A stretch of 64,000 nt of DNA from Gracilaria domingensis (Eukaryota; Rhodophyta; Florideophyceae; Gracilariales; Gracilariaceae). The notes beneath the pieces were generated by a model. That model did no database searches and was not told where the DNA came from. It saw only the letters and a list, made by a program, of their open reading frames with translations. The translations under genes were made by a program, and so were the position numbers. Numbering within the stretch: position 1 is the first letter of the stretch; each line of letters opens with the position of its first letter. Below, in pieces: positions 19,890 through 30,098 of this stretch. Location of the stretch: positions 62,001 through 126,000 of the forward strand of contig VCMS01000071.1 of the NCBI GenBank assembly GCA_022539475.1, read 5' to 3'.

Positions 19890-22862
19890 ATGACGTCCGG
19901 CAGAAAGCGGTTCACTCGAGTCGAAGATTTCTACATCCTTGAGACGCTAGGCGTCGGTGCCTTCGCCAAAGTGCGGCTGGCAATCCACAGCGGAACTCAT
20001 CAACGCTATGCCTGCAAAATTCTTGATAAGAGCTTTATCCGGCAGCGTGAGCAAAACCGCCATGTCAAGAATGAGATAGATGCCTTAGCTCGTCTTAACC
20101 ACAAGAACGTAGTTCAATTGGTCGAAGTTATAAACACTGCAAAGCGTATTTACATCATCATGGAACTCGTGTCTGGTGGAGAGCTCTTCGATGTAATCAC
20201 CAAGAACAACAGACTAACTGAACCCCAGGCTCGCTATTACTTCCACCAACTGGTAGAAGGTGTACACTACTGCCACAGGCGAGGCGTCTTTCACCGTGAT
20301 CTCAAGCTCGAGAACATACTGCTCTCCACCGATGGTGAGGTCAAGATAACAGATTTCGGTCTGTCGCAGCTGTTAGCCGGCCGGGCCGATGGCATGGATT
20401 CTGTCAACAGCTCAGTCCTGCTGAGCACTCAATGCGGAAGCCCATTTTACGTCGCACCGGAAGTTGTAGTTATGAAAGAAACGCGTTATTCCGGTGCAAA
20501 GGCCGATGCGTGGGCATGCGGAATGATTCTATATGTTCTGGCAGCTGGGTCTCTGCCATTTCATATCCCATTCTTTGAATTCACTCCTAGTGGGAACAAC
20601 GCCCTCATGTTTAAGAAATTCATTGATGGCGGCATGAACTTCCCTGAGTCCTTCACTGAAGAACTGAAGGATCTTGTTCTTCACTTGCTCGAAGTAGACC
20701 CTGCCAAGAGATATGCTATGCCCGCTGTAAAGAAACACCCATGGTTCAATGGTCCCTGTGACGACCCCGGTCGACATCGCTCAGAGAACCCAAACACGCG
20801 ACTACCTCAGGTTGTGGCCGCTAGCTTGGGATCCGTACCTTTGACACGGAAAGTGAATACTCATTCGTCAGAAGATGAGATTCAGAATGACGAGTCAAGA
20901 ATGCGAGCCGAAGAGGACACACTTATGGAAACTAGCGACAGTCTCAATCTTGGAAAGCGAGCAGATTCATTTGAAGGAACCGCGCCGGCTGTCTTGCTTC
21001 CGATGGCCTCACGGTATAGTGATGTCCCCGAAACCGACAACGACATAAGCGAATTCCAAGAACAAGATTACGACTCGTACAAATTACAAGAACACGAACG
21101 CGATGCTCAGAAACTTGTTAACGGTGTGCATCCGATGGTGGCGAAAACGGCTTCGACAGGTCGCGATAGCACACAACAATTTGGTCCAGATTACGTAAAC
21201 AACTCGCATACGGTTTCTGAACTAAATGAAGGAGCAACGACCACACAAGATGTCGCTGCATTTCCTCTTGATGTTGAACTGTCATACTACAACGAAGAGG
21301 ATATTATTGTACATAACTGGAATGTTCTTCCTACTGATTTCGAGATTGGAGAACATACATACCTCTTGTCACAGGAAAGTGTAGAAGTATCGGACGAGAA
21401 GGACGCATTGCGTAAAACGAATTCCATGGACAGTCGGATGAGTAGATCCATAGTGCTGCGGTCGCAATGTGAAAGAAGTAGATCGTTGCCGACTTTCAGA
21501 CCAAAACCATCCGTGAGTGGCAATGTCCATCCGTTTCGGAACCTCCCTTTAGAGTCGAAGAAAGGCACGGTTAGACAACAGCTATGGGAGCTTTCCATAA
21601 ATCAGTGGCAGTCTGAAGATATCCATGAACCTCGACCATGGGGGAACACTGAAACAGCAGACGCTGAAAATTCATTTGCAAACAGAAAAACCGTTGACCA
21701 TCAGGACGAAGACTATCACCTAGTAGCTGACTCCGTCGAGTTTGGGGTACCTGATGAAGAATTGAAAAAGTTATGGACTGAAGAAGCTGTTTTTGGTTTC
21801 ACTCATGAGGATACAGAAGTGTTGAATGATGATCGACCAGTTCCTGAAATCTATAGTCAGAATGGTACGGTGCTCAAAAAGCGCACGGAAAGTGGCTCTA
21901 CCTCAGCGTCTCACGTGCAAATCTCGAATACATACACCTCCAACGATACTCAGGTTTCAACACAACCGAATGGACATCATTCTTCGGATATGGCTCTTGG
22001 CACACAAGATTCAAGAGGCCAGGGCTACTCATCACGCAATGGTTCATCATCAACAAATCAACGCTCAGGACAAGGAAGTAGCCGATCACCGGAGATTGAA
22101 CGGTTGAAAGCTACTGAAAAAGAGTCGTTGAGCACCCGGCACCTGCTAAGAACGTCATCAAGTCGAGATCGTCGAATGCCGTCTTCTCCGCGTACACCTC
22201 GAAGCAACAAAGGTTCGAGAAGATTTAGAAGTGGGCATTCTGTTGATAAGGCTTTACTTGACTTGTCCGGTGACCTTGAGACTGACCAAGGCGCTCTCCG
22301 TGCAACCAACTCAACACATCAAAGCAAGCCGCCGTCGTCATCGAACATGGACACGTACCATGAAGCGCAGGCTCACCTGATTATGAATCCATTCGCATAT
22401 GAAACTATTCCAGGGCCAGGTGTATTATTTCCCAAGGCGAATCCGTTCGCATCGTTTCTGCCGGAAGGGATGACGTACAAGACGTTCATCTCAAAGTTGC
22501 GACCGCAGATTAAGCCGCATCGGCAGCTGCTGTTCCGCTCGCTGCTAGAGCCGGCGGGGTGCCGGGATATCTTGGAAGATGTGTTGAAAGAGTACGGGTG
22601 CACGAAAGTTAGCTCGAAAAAGACCGGCAATCGATATAGAATCCGATGTAGCTCCGCGCGCGGGGAGACAGACAGCTCGGCGACTCTGACAGTTTTCAAA
22701 GCGGATAAAGGGCTAAGCAGCATCTACTTCGAGAGCAGAGGCAACGAGTCGTCGTACGTGCACGACATCTACAAGGCGGTGACGACGGGCTTCCGCGCCA
22801 GGACAAGTTGGAACACCACGAACGCCGTGAGCTCGGAGAGAGAAAGCAACGACGACGAATAG
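19890..22862 (+). CDS. SNF1-related (CAMKL) Ser/Thr protein kinase with long tail
   Basis: A 990-residue kinase. The catalytic domain is at about 14-270. It has a glycine loop GVGAFAKV (21-28), ATP-binding Lys43 in ACKILDK, catalytic HRDLKLEN (135-142), DFG (155-157) and YVAPE (187-191). All key residues are present, so it should be active. The sequence is closest in feel to SNF1/CIPK/MARK-type kinases. The tail (270-860) is acidic and Ser/Thr-rich, with no NAF motif seen. The last ~110 residues (YKTFISKLRPQIKPHRQLLF, then LTVFKADKG) look like a KA1-type lipid or autoinhibitory domain. The ATG at 19890 is chosen; the frame opens earlier only at a GTG. No intron. The exact subfamily is uncertain. 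Confidence 0.88.
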   Translation: MTSGRKRFTRVEDFYILETLGVGAFAKVRLAIHSGTHQRYACKILDKSFIRQREQNRHVKNEIDALARLNHKNVVQLVEVINTAKRIYIIMELVSGGELFDVITKNNRLTEPQARYYFHQLVEGVHYCHRRGVFHRDLKLENILLSTDGEVKITDFGLSQLLAGRADGMDSVNSSVLLSTQCGSPFYVAPEVVVMKETRYSGAKADAWACGMILYVLAAGSLPFHIPFFEFTPSGNNALMFKKFIDGGMNFPESFTEELKDLVLHLLEVDPAKRYAMPAVKKHPWFNGPCDDPGRHRSENPNTRLPQVVAASLGSVPLTRKVNTHSSEDEIQNDESRMRAEEDTLMETSDSLNLGKRADSFEGTAPAVLLPMASRYSDVPETDNDISEFQEQDYDSYKLQEHERDAQKLVNGVHPMVAKTASTGRDSTQQFGPDYVNNSHTVSELNEGATTTQDVAAFPLDVELSYYNEEDIIVHNWNVLPTDFEIGEHTYLLSQESVEVSDEKDALRKTNSMDSRMSRSIVLRSQCERSRSLPTFRPKPSVSGNVHPFRNLPLESKKGTVRQQLWELSINQWQSEDIHEPRPWGNTETADAENSFANRKTVDHQDEDYHLVADSVEFGVPDEELKKLWTEEAVFGFTHEDTEVLNDDRPVPEIYSQNGTVLKKRTESGSTSASHVQISNTYTSNDTQVSTQPNGHHSSDMALGTQDSRGQGYSSRNGSSSTNQRSGQGSSRSPEIERLKATEKESLSTRHLLRTSSSRDRRMPSSPRTPRSNKGSRRFRSGHSVDKALLDLSGDLETDQGALRATNSTHQSKPPSSSNMDTYHEAQAHLIMNPFAYETIPGPGVLFPKANPFASFLPEGMTYKTFISKLRPQIKPHRQLLFRSLLEPAGCRDILEDVLKEYGCTKVSSKKTGNRYRIRCSSARGETDSSATLTVFKADKGLSSIYFESRGNESSYVHDIYKAVTTGFRARTSWNTTNAVSSERESNDDE

Positions 22863-23567
22863 AGTCTGTTCCATGTACGTACTAACTGTGCTACTAATAA
22901 ACAAAAAAAAGGACGTCTCCGCTGCAAGCTGGCGCGGCCGCGGCGGGGGAAGGGGGGGGGGGGGGGGGGGGGGGGGGGGGAGAGCGGGAGCGGGAGCGGG
23001 ATCGCGCGCATATCGGCGCGAACACGCAGCCATGACGCGCGCGCGCTGGAAGGCGGGCGCGCGCTGACGCGGCGGGGCGCGCCAGGGCGCTCTGGCGGAG
23101 AGACGGTGCTCTCCTTGAGACGCACGGCGCTGCAAATGCACCTGAGGCCGCGCTGCGGCTTTGTCTATGAGCGCGGCGTTAAATTCAAACCGGCAGTGCT
23201 TTTGCGCCGCGTCGATTTTTCGCGCTGTTTGAGCTGCGTCCACGCGCTCCAATGCATCGCAGATTTGCAGGATGCACGCTGATGGCCACGCCCGCGTTTC
23301 CCGCCGCACGCAACAAAGAGCAGTGAGCAGCCGGAGCTCCTCCCCGCCACCGACGCGTCCCGGCGCGTCACCCCACCCCGTGCCACCCGCCGCCTTCCTC
23401 CCTCGTCTCCTCCGCCCGTCCCCCAGGGCGCATCCGCTCGCGTATCGCCTCCACGTAGCACGCGCAGCTTGCGATCGCCTCTTCTTCATGCCGCACCACG
23501 TCTGCTCAGTTGTCAGCTGTACCTCCTAGTCGCGCCCCCACCATCACACGCAGCCCACGCAGAGATT
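22863..23567. other. Intergenic region with a 29-base poly-G run
   Basis: Between the kinase stop and the WD40 gene start. It contains G29 at 22952-22980 inside a GC-rich stretch, then about 450 bp of likely 5' UTR/promoter for the WD40 gene. No gene seen. Confidence 0.5.
22952..22980 (+). repeat. Poly-G tract, 29 G
   Basis: An uninterrupted run of guanines preceded by GGGGGAA. Such runs can form G-quadruplexes and are also prone to length error in sequencing. Confidence 0.85.
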
Positions 23568-24566
23568 ATGAGCTCCACAACGAGTGTGGCTGATGCACTC
23601 GAGTACGACGCCAAATCTATTCTATACAGTCTCGGATGGAGCTACCGCAATGACCAGCCGCCACGGTTAGCCGTTGGCACCTTCATCGAGGAGTACAATA
23701 ACACCGTTCAAGTGCTGCAACAAAACGCCGATTCCCTCGATTTCTTATCTTCGTTTGACCATCCTTACCCCACCACCAAAGTTGCATGGATCCCAGATGT
23801 CAATGCAACCCATTCCGATCTCATCGCCACTTCGGGCGACTTCTTGCGGCTGTGGCAAGTCCATCCAGAGGGCTCGCCCAGAATGAAGTGCCAACTCGAT
23901 AATAACCGACAGAGCGAATGCTGCGCTCCACTCACTGCCTTCGATTGGAATCAAGAGAATCCGGCACTGGTTGGAACGTCGTCAATAGACACTACATGCA
24001 CTGTCTGGGATGTTGAGACACAACAAGCTAAAACCCAACTAATTGCGCACGACAGTGAAGTGTACGACTTTGCGTTTGCTGCTCGTGGCGTCGACGTTTT
24101 TGCCTCTGTGGGTGCTGATGGATCTGTGCGTCTCTTTGACCTCCGCTCCCTGGAGCACTCAACAATAATCTACGAATCACACGATATGACTCCCCTTCTT
24201 CGTCTTCGATGGAACACAAGAAACCCCAATTATCTCGCCACAATCCCACTGGACTCGCCAAAAGTTATTGTACTCGACATTCGTCACCCGTCGTTGCCGC
24301 TGGCAACCTTGGATCATCGGAGCTCCACATCGGACAATTGCGTGAACGCAATTTCGTGGGCTCCTCACTCCGCTGTTCAACTCGCATCAGGCGGAGATGG
24401 TTGTCTTGCTCTGATATGGAACATAGCAAACATTCCGACACGCATTGAGGACCCGGCTTTTTCGTACGGCGCTGGTGACGCCATCAACAATCTTCAGTGG
24501 GCACCTACGGATTCTGAATGGTTAGCCGTCACGATAAGGGATACCGTGAGAGTACTACGCGTCTAG
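23568..24566 (+). CDS. WD40-repeat protein of the DCAF7/WDR68/TTG1 family
   Basis: A 332-residue WD40 protein. Family hallmarks are the N-terminal YSLGWSYRND, RLAVGTFIEEYNN, then LRLWQVH, FDWNQENPALVGTSSIDTTC, TVWDVETQQAKTQLIAHDSE, and the C-terminal INNLQWAPTDSEWLAVTI. Animal DCAF7/WDR68 scaffolds DYRK and HIPK kinases and CUL4-DDB1; plant TTG1/LWD1 work with bHLH-MYB complexes or the clock. The length equals the family norm (about 340). The ATG at 23568 starts the conserved part; the frame is open upstream only from a TTG. No intron. A DYRK- or CUL4-type partner is inferred, not seen. Confidence 0.92.
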   Translation: MSSTTSVADALEYDAKSILYSLGWSYRNDQPPRLAVGTFIEEYNNTVQVLQQNADSLDFLSSFDHPYPTTKVAWIPDVNATHSDLIATSGDFLRLWQVHPEGSPRMKCQLDNNRQSECCAPLTAFDWNQENPALVGTSSIDTTCTVWDVETQQAKTQLIAHDSEVYDFAFAARGVDVFASVGADGSVRLFDLRSLEHSTIIYESHDMTPLLRLRWNTRNPNYLATIPLDSPKVIVLDIRHPSLPLATLDHRSSTSDNCVNAISWAPHSAVQLASGGDGCLALIWNIANIPTRIEDPAFSYGAGDAINNLQWAPTDSEWLAVTIRDTVRVLRV

Positions 24567-25030
24567 ACATTCGTTTCCGCGTTTTCCGGCCCATGCAACC
24601 ATTCCGGAACATGTATAGTTTTGGTGTAAACTCATTTCTAACACACTTACTGGCAACAGCTTTGCGTTCTCCCGCTTGTGAACATGCTTTCTCTTAAGCT
24701 GCGAGTGCTAACCCAAAGATGCCACACTCCTTGCGGAGGCCATGGCACAAGAGTGAAGATGACGGCGAAGACATTGATCCAACGGTCAATTTCCGTGGGA
24801 CATGTCTAAAGTGAGAATGCGGCTCGTATTGACGCATGGGAGCCCGCTGCGCAATCTGTCGGGGTATGGAAAGTGTCCAGAAAACAAGCGTGATGTGTAT
24901 TATGTGTATTTGGTATGAGACAGCAACCTCCCACATATTCACAGGGTAAGAAGTTAGTTTCAAACTATGTTCAAAGTTAAACTGGTACCGACGGTACATT
25001 TGTGAAAGTTACCACGGCAAGTTACGTGTA
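24567..25030. other. Intergenic between convergent WD40 and AVL9 genes
   Basis: Contains the two 3' ends and nothing else I can recognise. Confidence 0.45.
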
Positions 25031-27013
25031 CTATCGAGGCGCCGACTTTGTTCGAGAAGAATCGCTTGTGTTGAGATCTGGGTTTTTCACACGTCCCGCA
25101 GAAGCGGGTGTATGGGGAGAAGGTTGTCCGCCAATATCCATTTTCCCTACTTCCTGTTCAATGCGTTTGAAGAGACTGGATAATCCTTCTGCGGCCTTGG
25201 CAGAGACAATACTCGAAAAACGTCCCAAGTCGGCTACATTTTGCCTCAAGCCCGAAAACCCAGCTGCCACTCTATCCACAGGTATCAGAGCGTCCTCAGT
25301 AAGAGCTTCATCCACTTCTGGTTTCGGAGGCGGGACGAAGACTTTTCGCTGAAGAGGACAGGCTCTCGACCACAAGCCGGCGTTTCTTGTCGTCATCCAT
25401 GAGCGAACGAACTGAATATTGTAGGATTCAAACGATGAGAAGTCAAAGTCGTTCACCATTTCCCCGCTATATGTCTCGCCAGCTAGAGGTCCACCTCGCA
25501 CACCATCAACAGCAGCAACTGATCGTAAAAAGTTGCTCAAATACAACCGAAGGCGCTCACGGATGTAGTCATCCGAACCGATAAATGTTCCCGTAGCTCC
25601 TGACGCAGAAACAGACGCCGATGAAGTGGCTGCTGCTGAAACCATCAAGTCGCGCATGAAGCGTCGCTCTTGTCTAGTTATCCGACAGAGAGGTTCAAGT
25701 GTCCCAGATACAGAAACCTTCCCACTGGATAGATTGACAAGTGCGTCGACAATAGGAACTCCCCCGCCTACGCGTTCGGATGACGGAGACGCGTCTACTC
25801 TCGCATCGCTCGTGAGGGAGATTGGGGTAAAGGGACTTACGGAACTTCTAGAGCCTTCGAGAAATATCGCTTTCCGATTCTTCTCCGGTGTAGCAAACCC
25901 AACAGGAGCCGAACTTGACTGGTTGAATTCACGTGGTTTCTCTACTGAGGTAGAAATTGACTTCCTCTTCGTGGATACCGCTTTTCTTGCTGCTGACGCC
26001 GCTGTGGAAGATAACAGAAGGCCCACATTGTGGGACGTGCCCAGCAAACACGCATTCGACATATTGTTCGGAATTAACTCGGAGATGAGAGGCAGAGGTG
26101 CATGTGGTTGCAAAACGGTACGTCCCTGTGCAGAAAACAGAGGAAGAGGGAAGCCAGCACCGTATTTCTCCGCAGCCTCGAGTGGGGGCATGGTAGGTGA
26201 AATAGAGTCTAGCGCTCCTGGGAAAATGGAGGCCAATGCGATGACGGCGTTTGAAGCGTGCTGCACTGGCTGCGAATATATTACTACTCTGCGCTCAAGA
26301 AGGATTAGCTTAATGACAGCCAACATTTGCGGTCCTAGACGAGAGAGTATCGCTCGCAAGTCGAGTCCATGAAATAATGTGTCGGCATGGTTTAAAGATG
26401 GTCTCGAAAGCGAGACGTTGAGAGAATGATACAGCGATGATAGAACACCAGTACGAGCAAAGTCTGCTTGGTCGAAATATGCGCGTACGGCAGGCACCAA
26501 ACGATCAGAAAGCACTCCAAATAATGGCTTCCTGCACAGAAGAACGACAGACTTCTGCACGGATCCGCGCGCTGCGACTCCTTGTTCGTACAGATGTCCC
26601 GCAGACGCAGAATGGGTTTTTGCATCGACAGCATCAACTTGGCGGAAGTAGGACACGCAATGAACGTCCGGAGGGAGAGTGAAGAAGACGAGGTCTTGAT
26701 GGTGTTCGTGAACGCCATCCGGGAGCGCCATGAGCGGCATAAACGCCCACTCCGCCGGCAAGGTGCCCCATGGTCCCGAGCGCTGCTGAGCGCCAGGCTC
26801 CTTGAGAAACTCGGTGCTGATTCGTCGCGATATTGTGGGCGACACATCAGCCGAAATGTCAGAGGTGTCTGAGATCTTTGGGGAGCGTAGAATTGGCGTG
26901 CCGCGTAGCCGGGGATAGGCGAATTCTATACGATGTCCGAGCTGGGCGTGGAAGCCGACGACTACAACGTGCGCGACGATGGAGGCGTCTGGAGACTGCG
27001 CAGGGGGCGTCAT
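25031..27013 (-). CDS. AVL9-like DENN-domain protein
   Basis: A 660-residue protein with the AVL9/DENN core, about residues 12-320. It has VVVGFHAQLGHRIEFAYP, WAFMPLMALPDGVHEHHQDL, then VLLCRKPLFGVLSDRLVP, LSRLGPQMLAVIKLILLERR and the HASNAVIALASIFPG helix. DENN proteins activate Rab GTPases; yeast Avl9 acts in late secretory traffic. The C-terminal part (340-660) is Ser-rich with a conserved-looking block near FLRSVAAVDG. The start is set at the ATG at 27013, just before the conserved block. The frame extends upstream through a C14 run and the short tandem repeat, which are more likely 5' UTR. No intron. Confidence 0.85.
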   Translation of the reverse strand: MTPPAQSPDASIVAHVVVVGFHAQLGHRIEFAYPRLRGTPILRSPKISDTSDISADVSPTISRRISTEFLKEPGAQQRSGPWGTLPAEWAFMPLMALPDGVHEHHQDLVFFTLPPDVHCVSYFRQVDAVDAKTHSASAGHLYEQGVAARGSVQKSVVLLCRKPLFGVLSDRLVPAVRAYFDQADFARTGVLSSLYHSLNVSLSRPSLNHADTLFHGLDLRAILSRLGPQMLAVIKLILLERRVVIYSQPVQHASNAVIALASIFPGALDSISPTMPPLEAAEKYGAGFPLPLFSAQGRTVLQPHAPLPLISELIPNNMSNACLLGTSHNVGLLLSSTAASAARKAVSTKRKSISTSVEKPREFNQSSSAPVGFATPEKNRKAIFLEGSRSSVSPFTPISLTSDARVDASPSSERVGGGVPIVDALVNLSSGKVSVSGTLEPLCRITRQERRFMRDLMVSAAATSSASVSASGATGTFIGSDDYIRERLRLYLSNFLRSVAAVDGVRGGPLAGETYSGEMVNDFDFSSFESYNIQFVRSWMTTRNAGLWSRACPLQRKVFVPPPKPEVDEALTEDALIPVDRVAAGFSGLRQNVADLGRFSSIVSAKAAEGLSSLFKRIEQEVGKMDIGGQPSPHTPASAGRVKNPDLNTSDSSRTKSAPR

Positions 27014-27494
27014 GCTTCGAGGCGGAGGGGGGGGGGGGGGTGGCGGGAGCTGGAGGGGCCTCGCTCGGAGGGTGGGAGCGCCGCAACCGACACACGAGGG
27101 GATGTGCGATGTGCGCGCTGCGGAGCGCTGCGGACGCGGAGAACGCGTGCAGCAGCTCTGGCGGTGCCACGTCTCGCGCGTGCCGGGCCGCGCTGACATG
27201 TCGTGCTGACATGTCGTGCTGACATGACGTGCTGGCATGACGTCTCGCTGGCACGCACCGCCGGTGCTCTGATGGCAGTGCCCTCTACGCACGCTCCGTT
27301 TCAATTTGATCCAACTCGGCGCATGCGCATCATGCTGCCGCCATTTGAGCCGTTATCTCCGTCTTGCGCTTCGAACTTCCCACCCACTATCCACCACGCT
27401 GGGTGCTCCGCCACGTCCGCCTCTTCACCCCCCCCCTCGCCCCCACCCCCACCTTCCGCCTCGTCGTTCGATTTCGATACCCGTCGTTTTCGCG
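27014..27494. promoter_or_regulatory. Divergent promoter region AVL9 / Nup93
   Basis: 481 bp between two start codons. It holds G14 (27027-27040, read as C14 just 14 nt before the AVL9 ATG) and a short tandem repeat at about 27191-27241. A C-rich pyrimidine tract (27430-27460) precedes the Nup93 ATG. Confidence 0.5.
27191..27241. repeat. Short tandem repeat, ~14-bp unit
   Basis: About 3.5 copies of GCTGACATGTCGT with the last copies changed to GACATGACGT and GGCATGACGT. It lies in the divergent AVL9/Nup93 promoter. Confidence 0.8.
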
Positions 27495-30098
27495 ATGGAG
27501 GATATCGTCGCGCTTTCCAACAGTCTGCGCAATCGGCACTCCTCCGCGAGAGCCACTGACATCGACGCCATTCCGCCCCTGGTGCGCACCTTGCCGCAGG
27601 TTCATGCCGAAACAAACCGATTGCCGCACCTGCAAACCCAAAATGCCGCAGCCTTGCGACTGTTTTCCAATCTCGGCTTTGAGGTGGAGAATCTTCGCCG
27701 CGCCATATCCCGCCTGGAATCCACGTCTGTCACAGAGGCTGTTCATGTACCTGAGCCCCCCTTTCAACGCCCAGACTGGCTTGCGCAGATGGCCTCTGAG
27801 GAAACTCGCGTCTGTCTCAACACGGAGCTCAGGCAGCTCAGCGCTCAGGTTTTCCACAAGGAGACCAGGCACGCCTCTCTCCGTTTGCTCAACAAACTTC
27901 GTACATTACCCATTCCCGAAGCTCTCGCCACTCTTCACACTCCTCAAACCTTAAAAACGAAAATGACACAGAGATCTACCTACACGCCGGCATCACCCAT
28001 GGCTACCCCTGGTGCCCCCGCTCATTTACCGTATTTGTCGGCGATTCGATCCATCGTGCAGAATGGCGATGCGCCCAGTGCGCCGTCCTTGATGCATGAA
28101 ACAGCAGTCAATATCGGAGACGATTGGCACTTTGTGGAATGCCTGGCCATCGCCGCATGTGTTGCCCGTCACTCGCCGTCAAACCAACCCCCGTTGCCTG
28201 ACGTTGTGGTCTGGGGGGCCCGAGTGGTTCTGGAGGATCAGTTTGGCGAATGCATTCCGGGATTGCCGTCCAAGCCGCGCTTAGCTAGCCCAGCTGCGGT
28301 CATTCCACCGATCGTGGATTTTGTCAAGCGTAAGTACAATGAGTTTTTTGCGGACAATATCGCCTGGGCAGTCGCCTTCTATTGCTTGCGAGTGGGGCAC
28401 GTACGAGCAGCGCTACAGGTTTTGCAGGATGCCCATCTTTCTGCTGATGAACATGCGAAATGCCTCAAATGTCTGGATAGGTTCGCCGACGGCAGCTCTA
28501 CAATTCGAGAAGCATTCTTGACGAAGAGAAGAGCGCCTTTTGATGAAGGACAATCTATGCAGACTGATTTCAACTGGGAGCGGGATCTACCCATGACCCC
28601 TGGTTGTCTTCTGAGCGAAGAGGATCACAGAGATCTGGCAGAAGAATATCAGCGAGTCGCATGGTACGCAAGAAAGCCGTTTGTTCGTCTGGTTTATGTC
28701 CTGATTTCTCGGTTGGAGCTTCTACCTTTTTTTGGATCGGCCACTGATCATGCTTTGCCATCAAACTTGGAACTCTCTAAACATCCCACTCCTGGGAAAC
28801 ATGAGCAGTTTTCCATGGCTCTGCCAGAGGAAGATGTGACAGAGCTGCTGCCTTCTGTTGAAGATTACGTGTGGTTTAGGTTATGGCTTTGTCGAACACC
28901 GGCAGAGTCGCAAATGCTTTCGGTTTTATCCAACTCTAACTTTGTAACTCAAGCCCAAATACAAGAGGATATATCTGCGTACGGCGCTAACCACTTTGAC
29001 CCGGATGGTGAACAACCTTTAGTCTATGCATTTGTTCTCGTGGCCATCGGGATGTATGAAAGCGCTTTCTCTTTTCTCTTTGCCCATTCTGATGAGAGAT
29101 GTCTTCAATACGCTATACACTTCGCGATTGTCCTGTATCACCTTAACTGGATGAAAGATGAAGACTCATTCCATAAACAACTAACAGAATTTGTGTCCGT
29201 GTTCTCGAGCCTATATCCCGTCGAGGCTGCATACTATCTCATGATCGTCAAGGACCCTGAAGTTCTTCAGCGCAGCCTGAAAGAACTTGTCATATCTACA
29301 GGGGAATACGAAACATTGCTCGGGAGGATTGGACTGGACCTTGAGTCCGACCAAACTGGTTCTCTCACAGATATTATCACCGCAGCTTCTGTACCTCTTC
29401 CATCTGGTTTCAGTCAAAAGCATCTTCAGGTTGTCAGAGCAGAAGCTGCAATGTACGGGGCCACGTCTGCAGCGTCGAAATGCGACTACGCCTCCGCAGC
29501 TGAGCTGTATAGTTTGGCAGGGGAGCCCAAGAAACGAGTGGAAATGGTTATGCTGAATCTGGCAGATGTAGTGCACAGATTGTCTTCTTCTGGAAGAACA
29601 CTTGCAGTTGCGGAAGGTAAGAACGCGTTACGAATAATTGAAAGGTCCACTGCATTGCGCATCGCAGAGAAAGTGCTGGAATCTCTGAGAGAACTCATCA
29701 ACATCTCGACAGTTTTTGAAGAGTACTGGACTGGACGTTACGGCAGCGCATGGGATGCGTTGCGACGGATTCGTATTCTTCCTCTTTCGACAGAAGGGTT
29801 TTCGGAGAGTAATCGACCCTCAGTAACGGTCGATGGACGGTTTGACCAATGCGTGGGCAAGTGTCTACTAGATCTTTTGAAGGTCGGACTACACATCGCA
29901 GAGTGTGCCCTCGAGCGAAAATCTGTGGCAAGTAATGCTAAGAAGTCCAGTGAACTAACACGGGAACTATATCCTGGGGAACCGCGCATTCCCGACGCGA
30001 ATGAAGTGAAGAGTCTTTGTATATTTGCCGCCATCTTAGGAGTTACCGATTCAACTATTAATGAGCGTCTTGTTAAGATCGAGGTACTACTCACATAA
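27495..30098 (+). CDS. NUP93: Nuclear pore protein Nup93/Nic96
   Basis: An 867-residue member of the Nic96/Nup93 family, a scaffold of the inner ring of the nuclear pore. The N-terminal 200 residues are helical and basic. The conserved NIC domain follows: WHFVECLAIAACVARHSP, IVDFVKRKYNEFFADNIAWA, FYCLRVGHVRAALQVL, then YVWFRLWLCRTP and YSLAGEPKKRVEMVMLNL near the C-terminus. Length matches homologues (about 820-900). The ATG at 27495 starts MEDIVALSNSLRNR; upstream frame is proline-rich and likely UTR. No intron. With the Nup188/192-like gene at 52.4 kb it belongs to the same inner-ring subcomplex. Confidence 0.9.
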   Translation: MEDIVALSNSLRNRHSSARATDIDAIPPLVRTLPQVHAETNRLPHLQTQNAAALRLFSNLGFEVENLRRAISRLESTSVTEAVHVPEPPFQRPDWLAQMASEETRVCLNTELRQLSAQVFHKETRHASLRLLNKLRTLPIPEALATLHTPQTLKTKMTQRSTYTPASPMATPGAPAHLPYLSAIRSIVQNGDAPSAPSLMHETAVNIGDDWHFVECLAIAACVARHSPSNQPPLPDVVVWGARVVLEDQFGECIPGLPSKPRLASPAAVIPPIVDFVKRKYNEFFADNIAWAVAFYCLRVGHVRAALQVLQDAHLSADEHAKCLKCLDRFADGSSTIREAFLTKRRAPFDEGQSMQTDFNWERDLPMTPGCLLSEEDHRDLAEEYQRVAWYARKPFVRLVYVLISRLELLPFFGSATDHALPSNLELSKHPTPGKHEQFSMALPEEDVTELLPSVEDYVWFRLWLCRTPAESQMLSVLSNSNFVTQAQIQEDISAYGANHFDPDGEQPLVYAFVLVAIGMYESAFSFLFAHSDERCLQYAIHFAIVLYHLNWMKDEDSFHKQLTEFVSVFSSLYPVEAAYYLMIVKDPEVLQRSLKELVISTGEYETLLGRIGLDLESDQTGSLTDIITAASVPLPSGFSQKHLQVVRAEAAMYGATSAASKCDYASAAELYSLAGEPKKRVEMVMLNLADVVHRLSSSGRTLAVAEGKNALRIIERSTALRIAEKVLESLRELINISTVFEEYWTGRYGSAWDALRRIRILPLSTEGFSESNRPSVTVDGRFDQCVGKCLLDLLKVGLHIAECALERKSVASNAKKSSELTRELYPGEPRIPDANEVKSLCIFAAILGVTDSTINERLVKIEVLLT

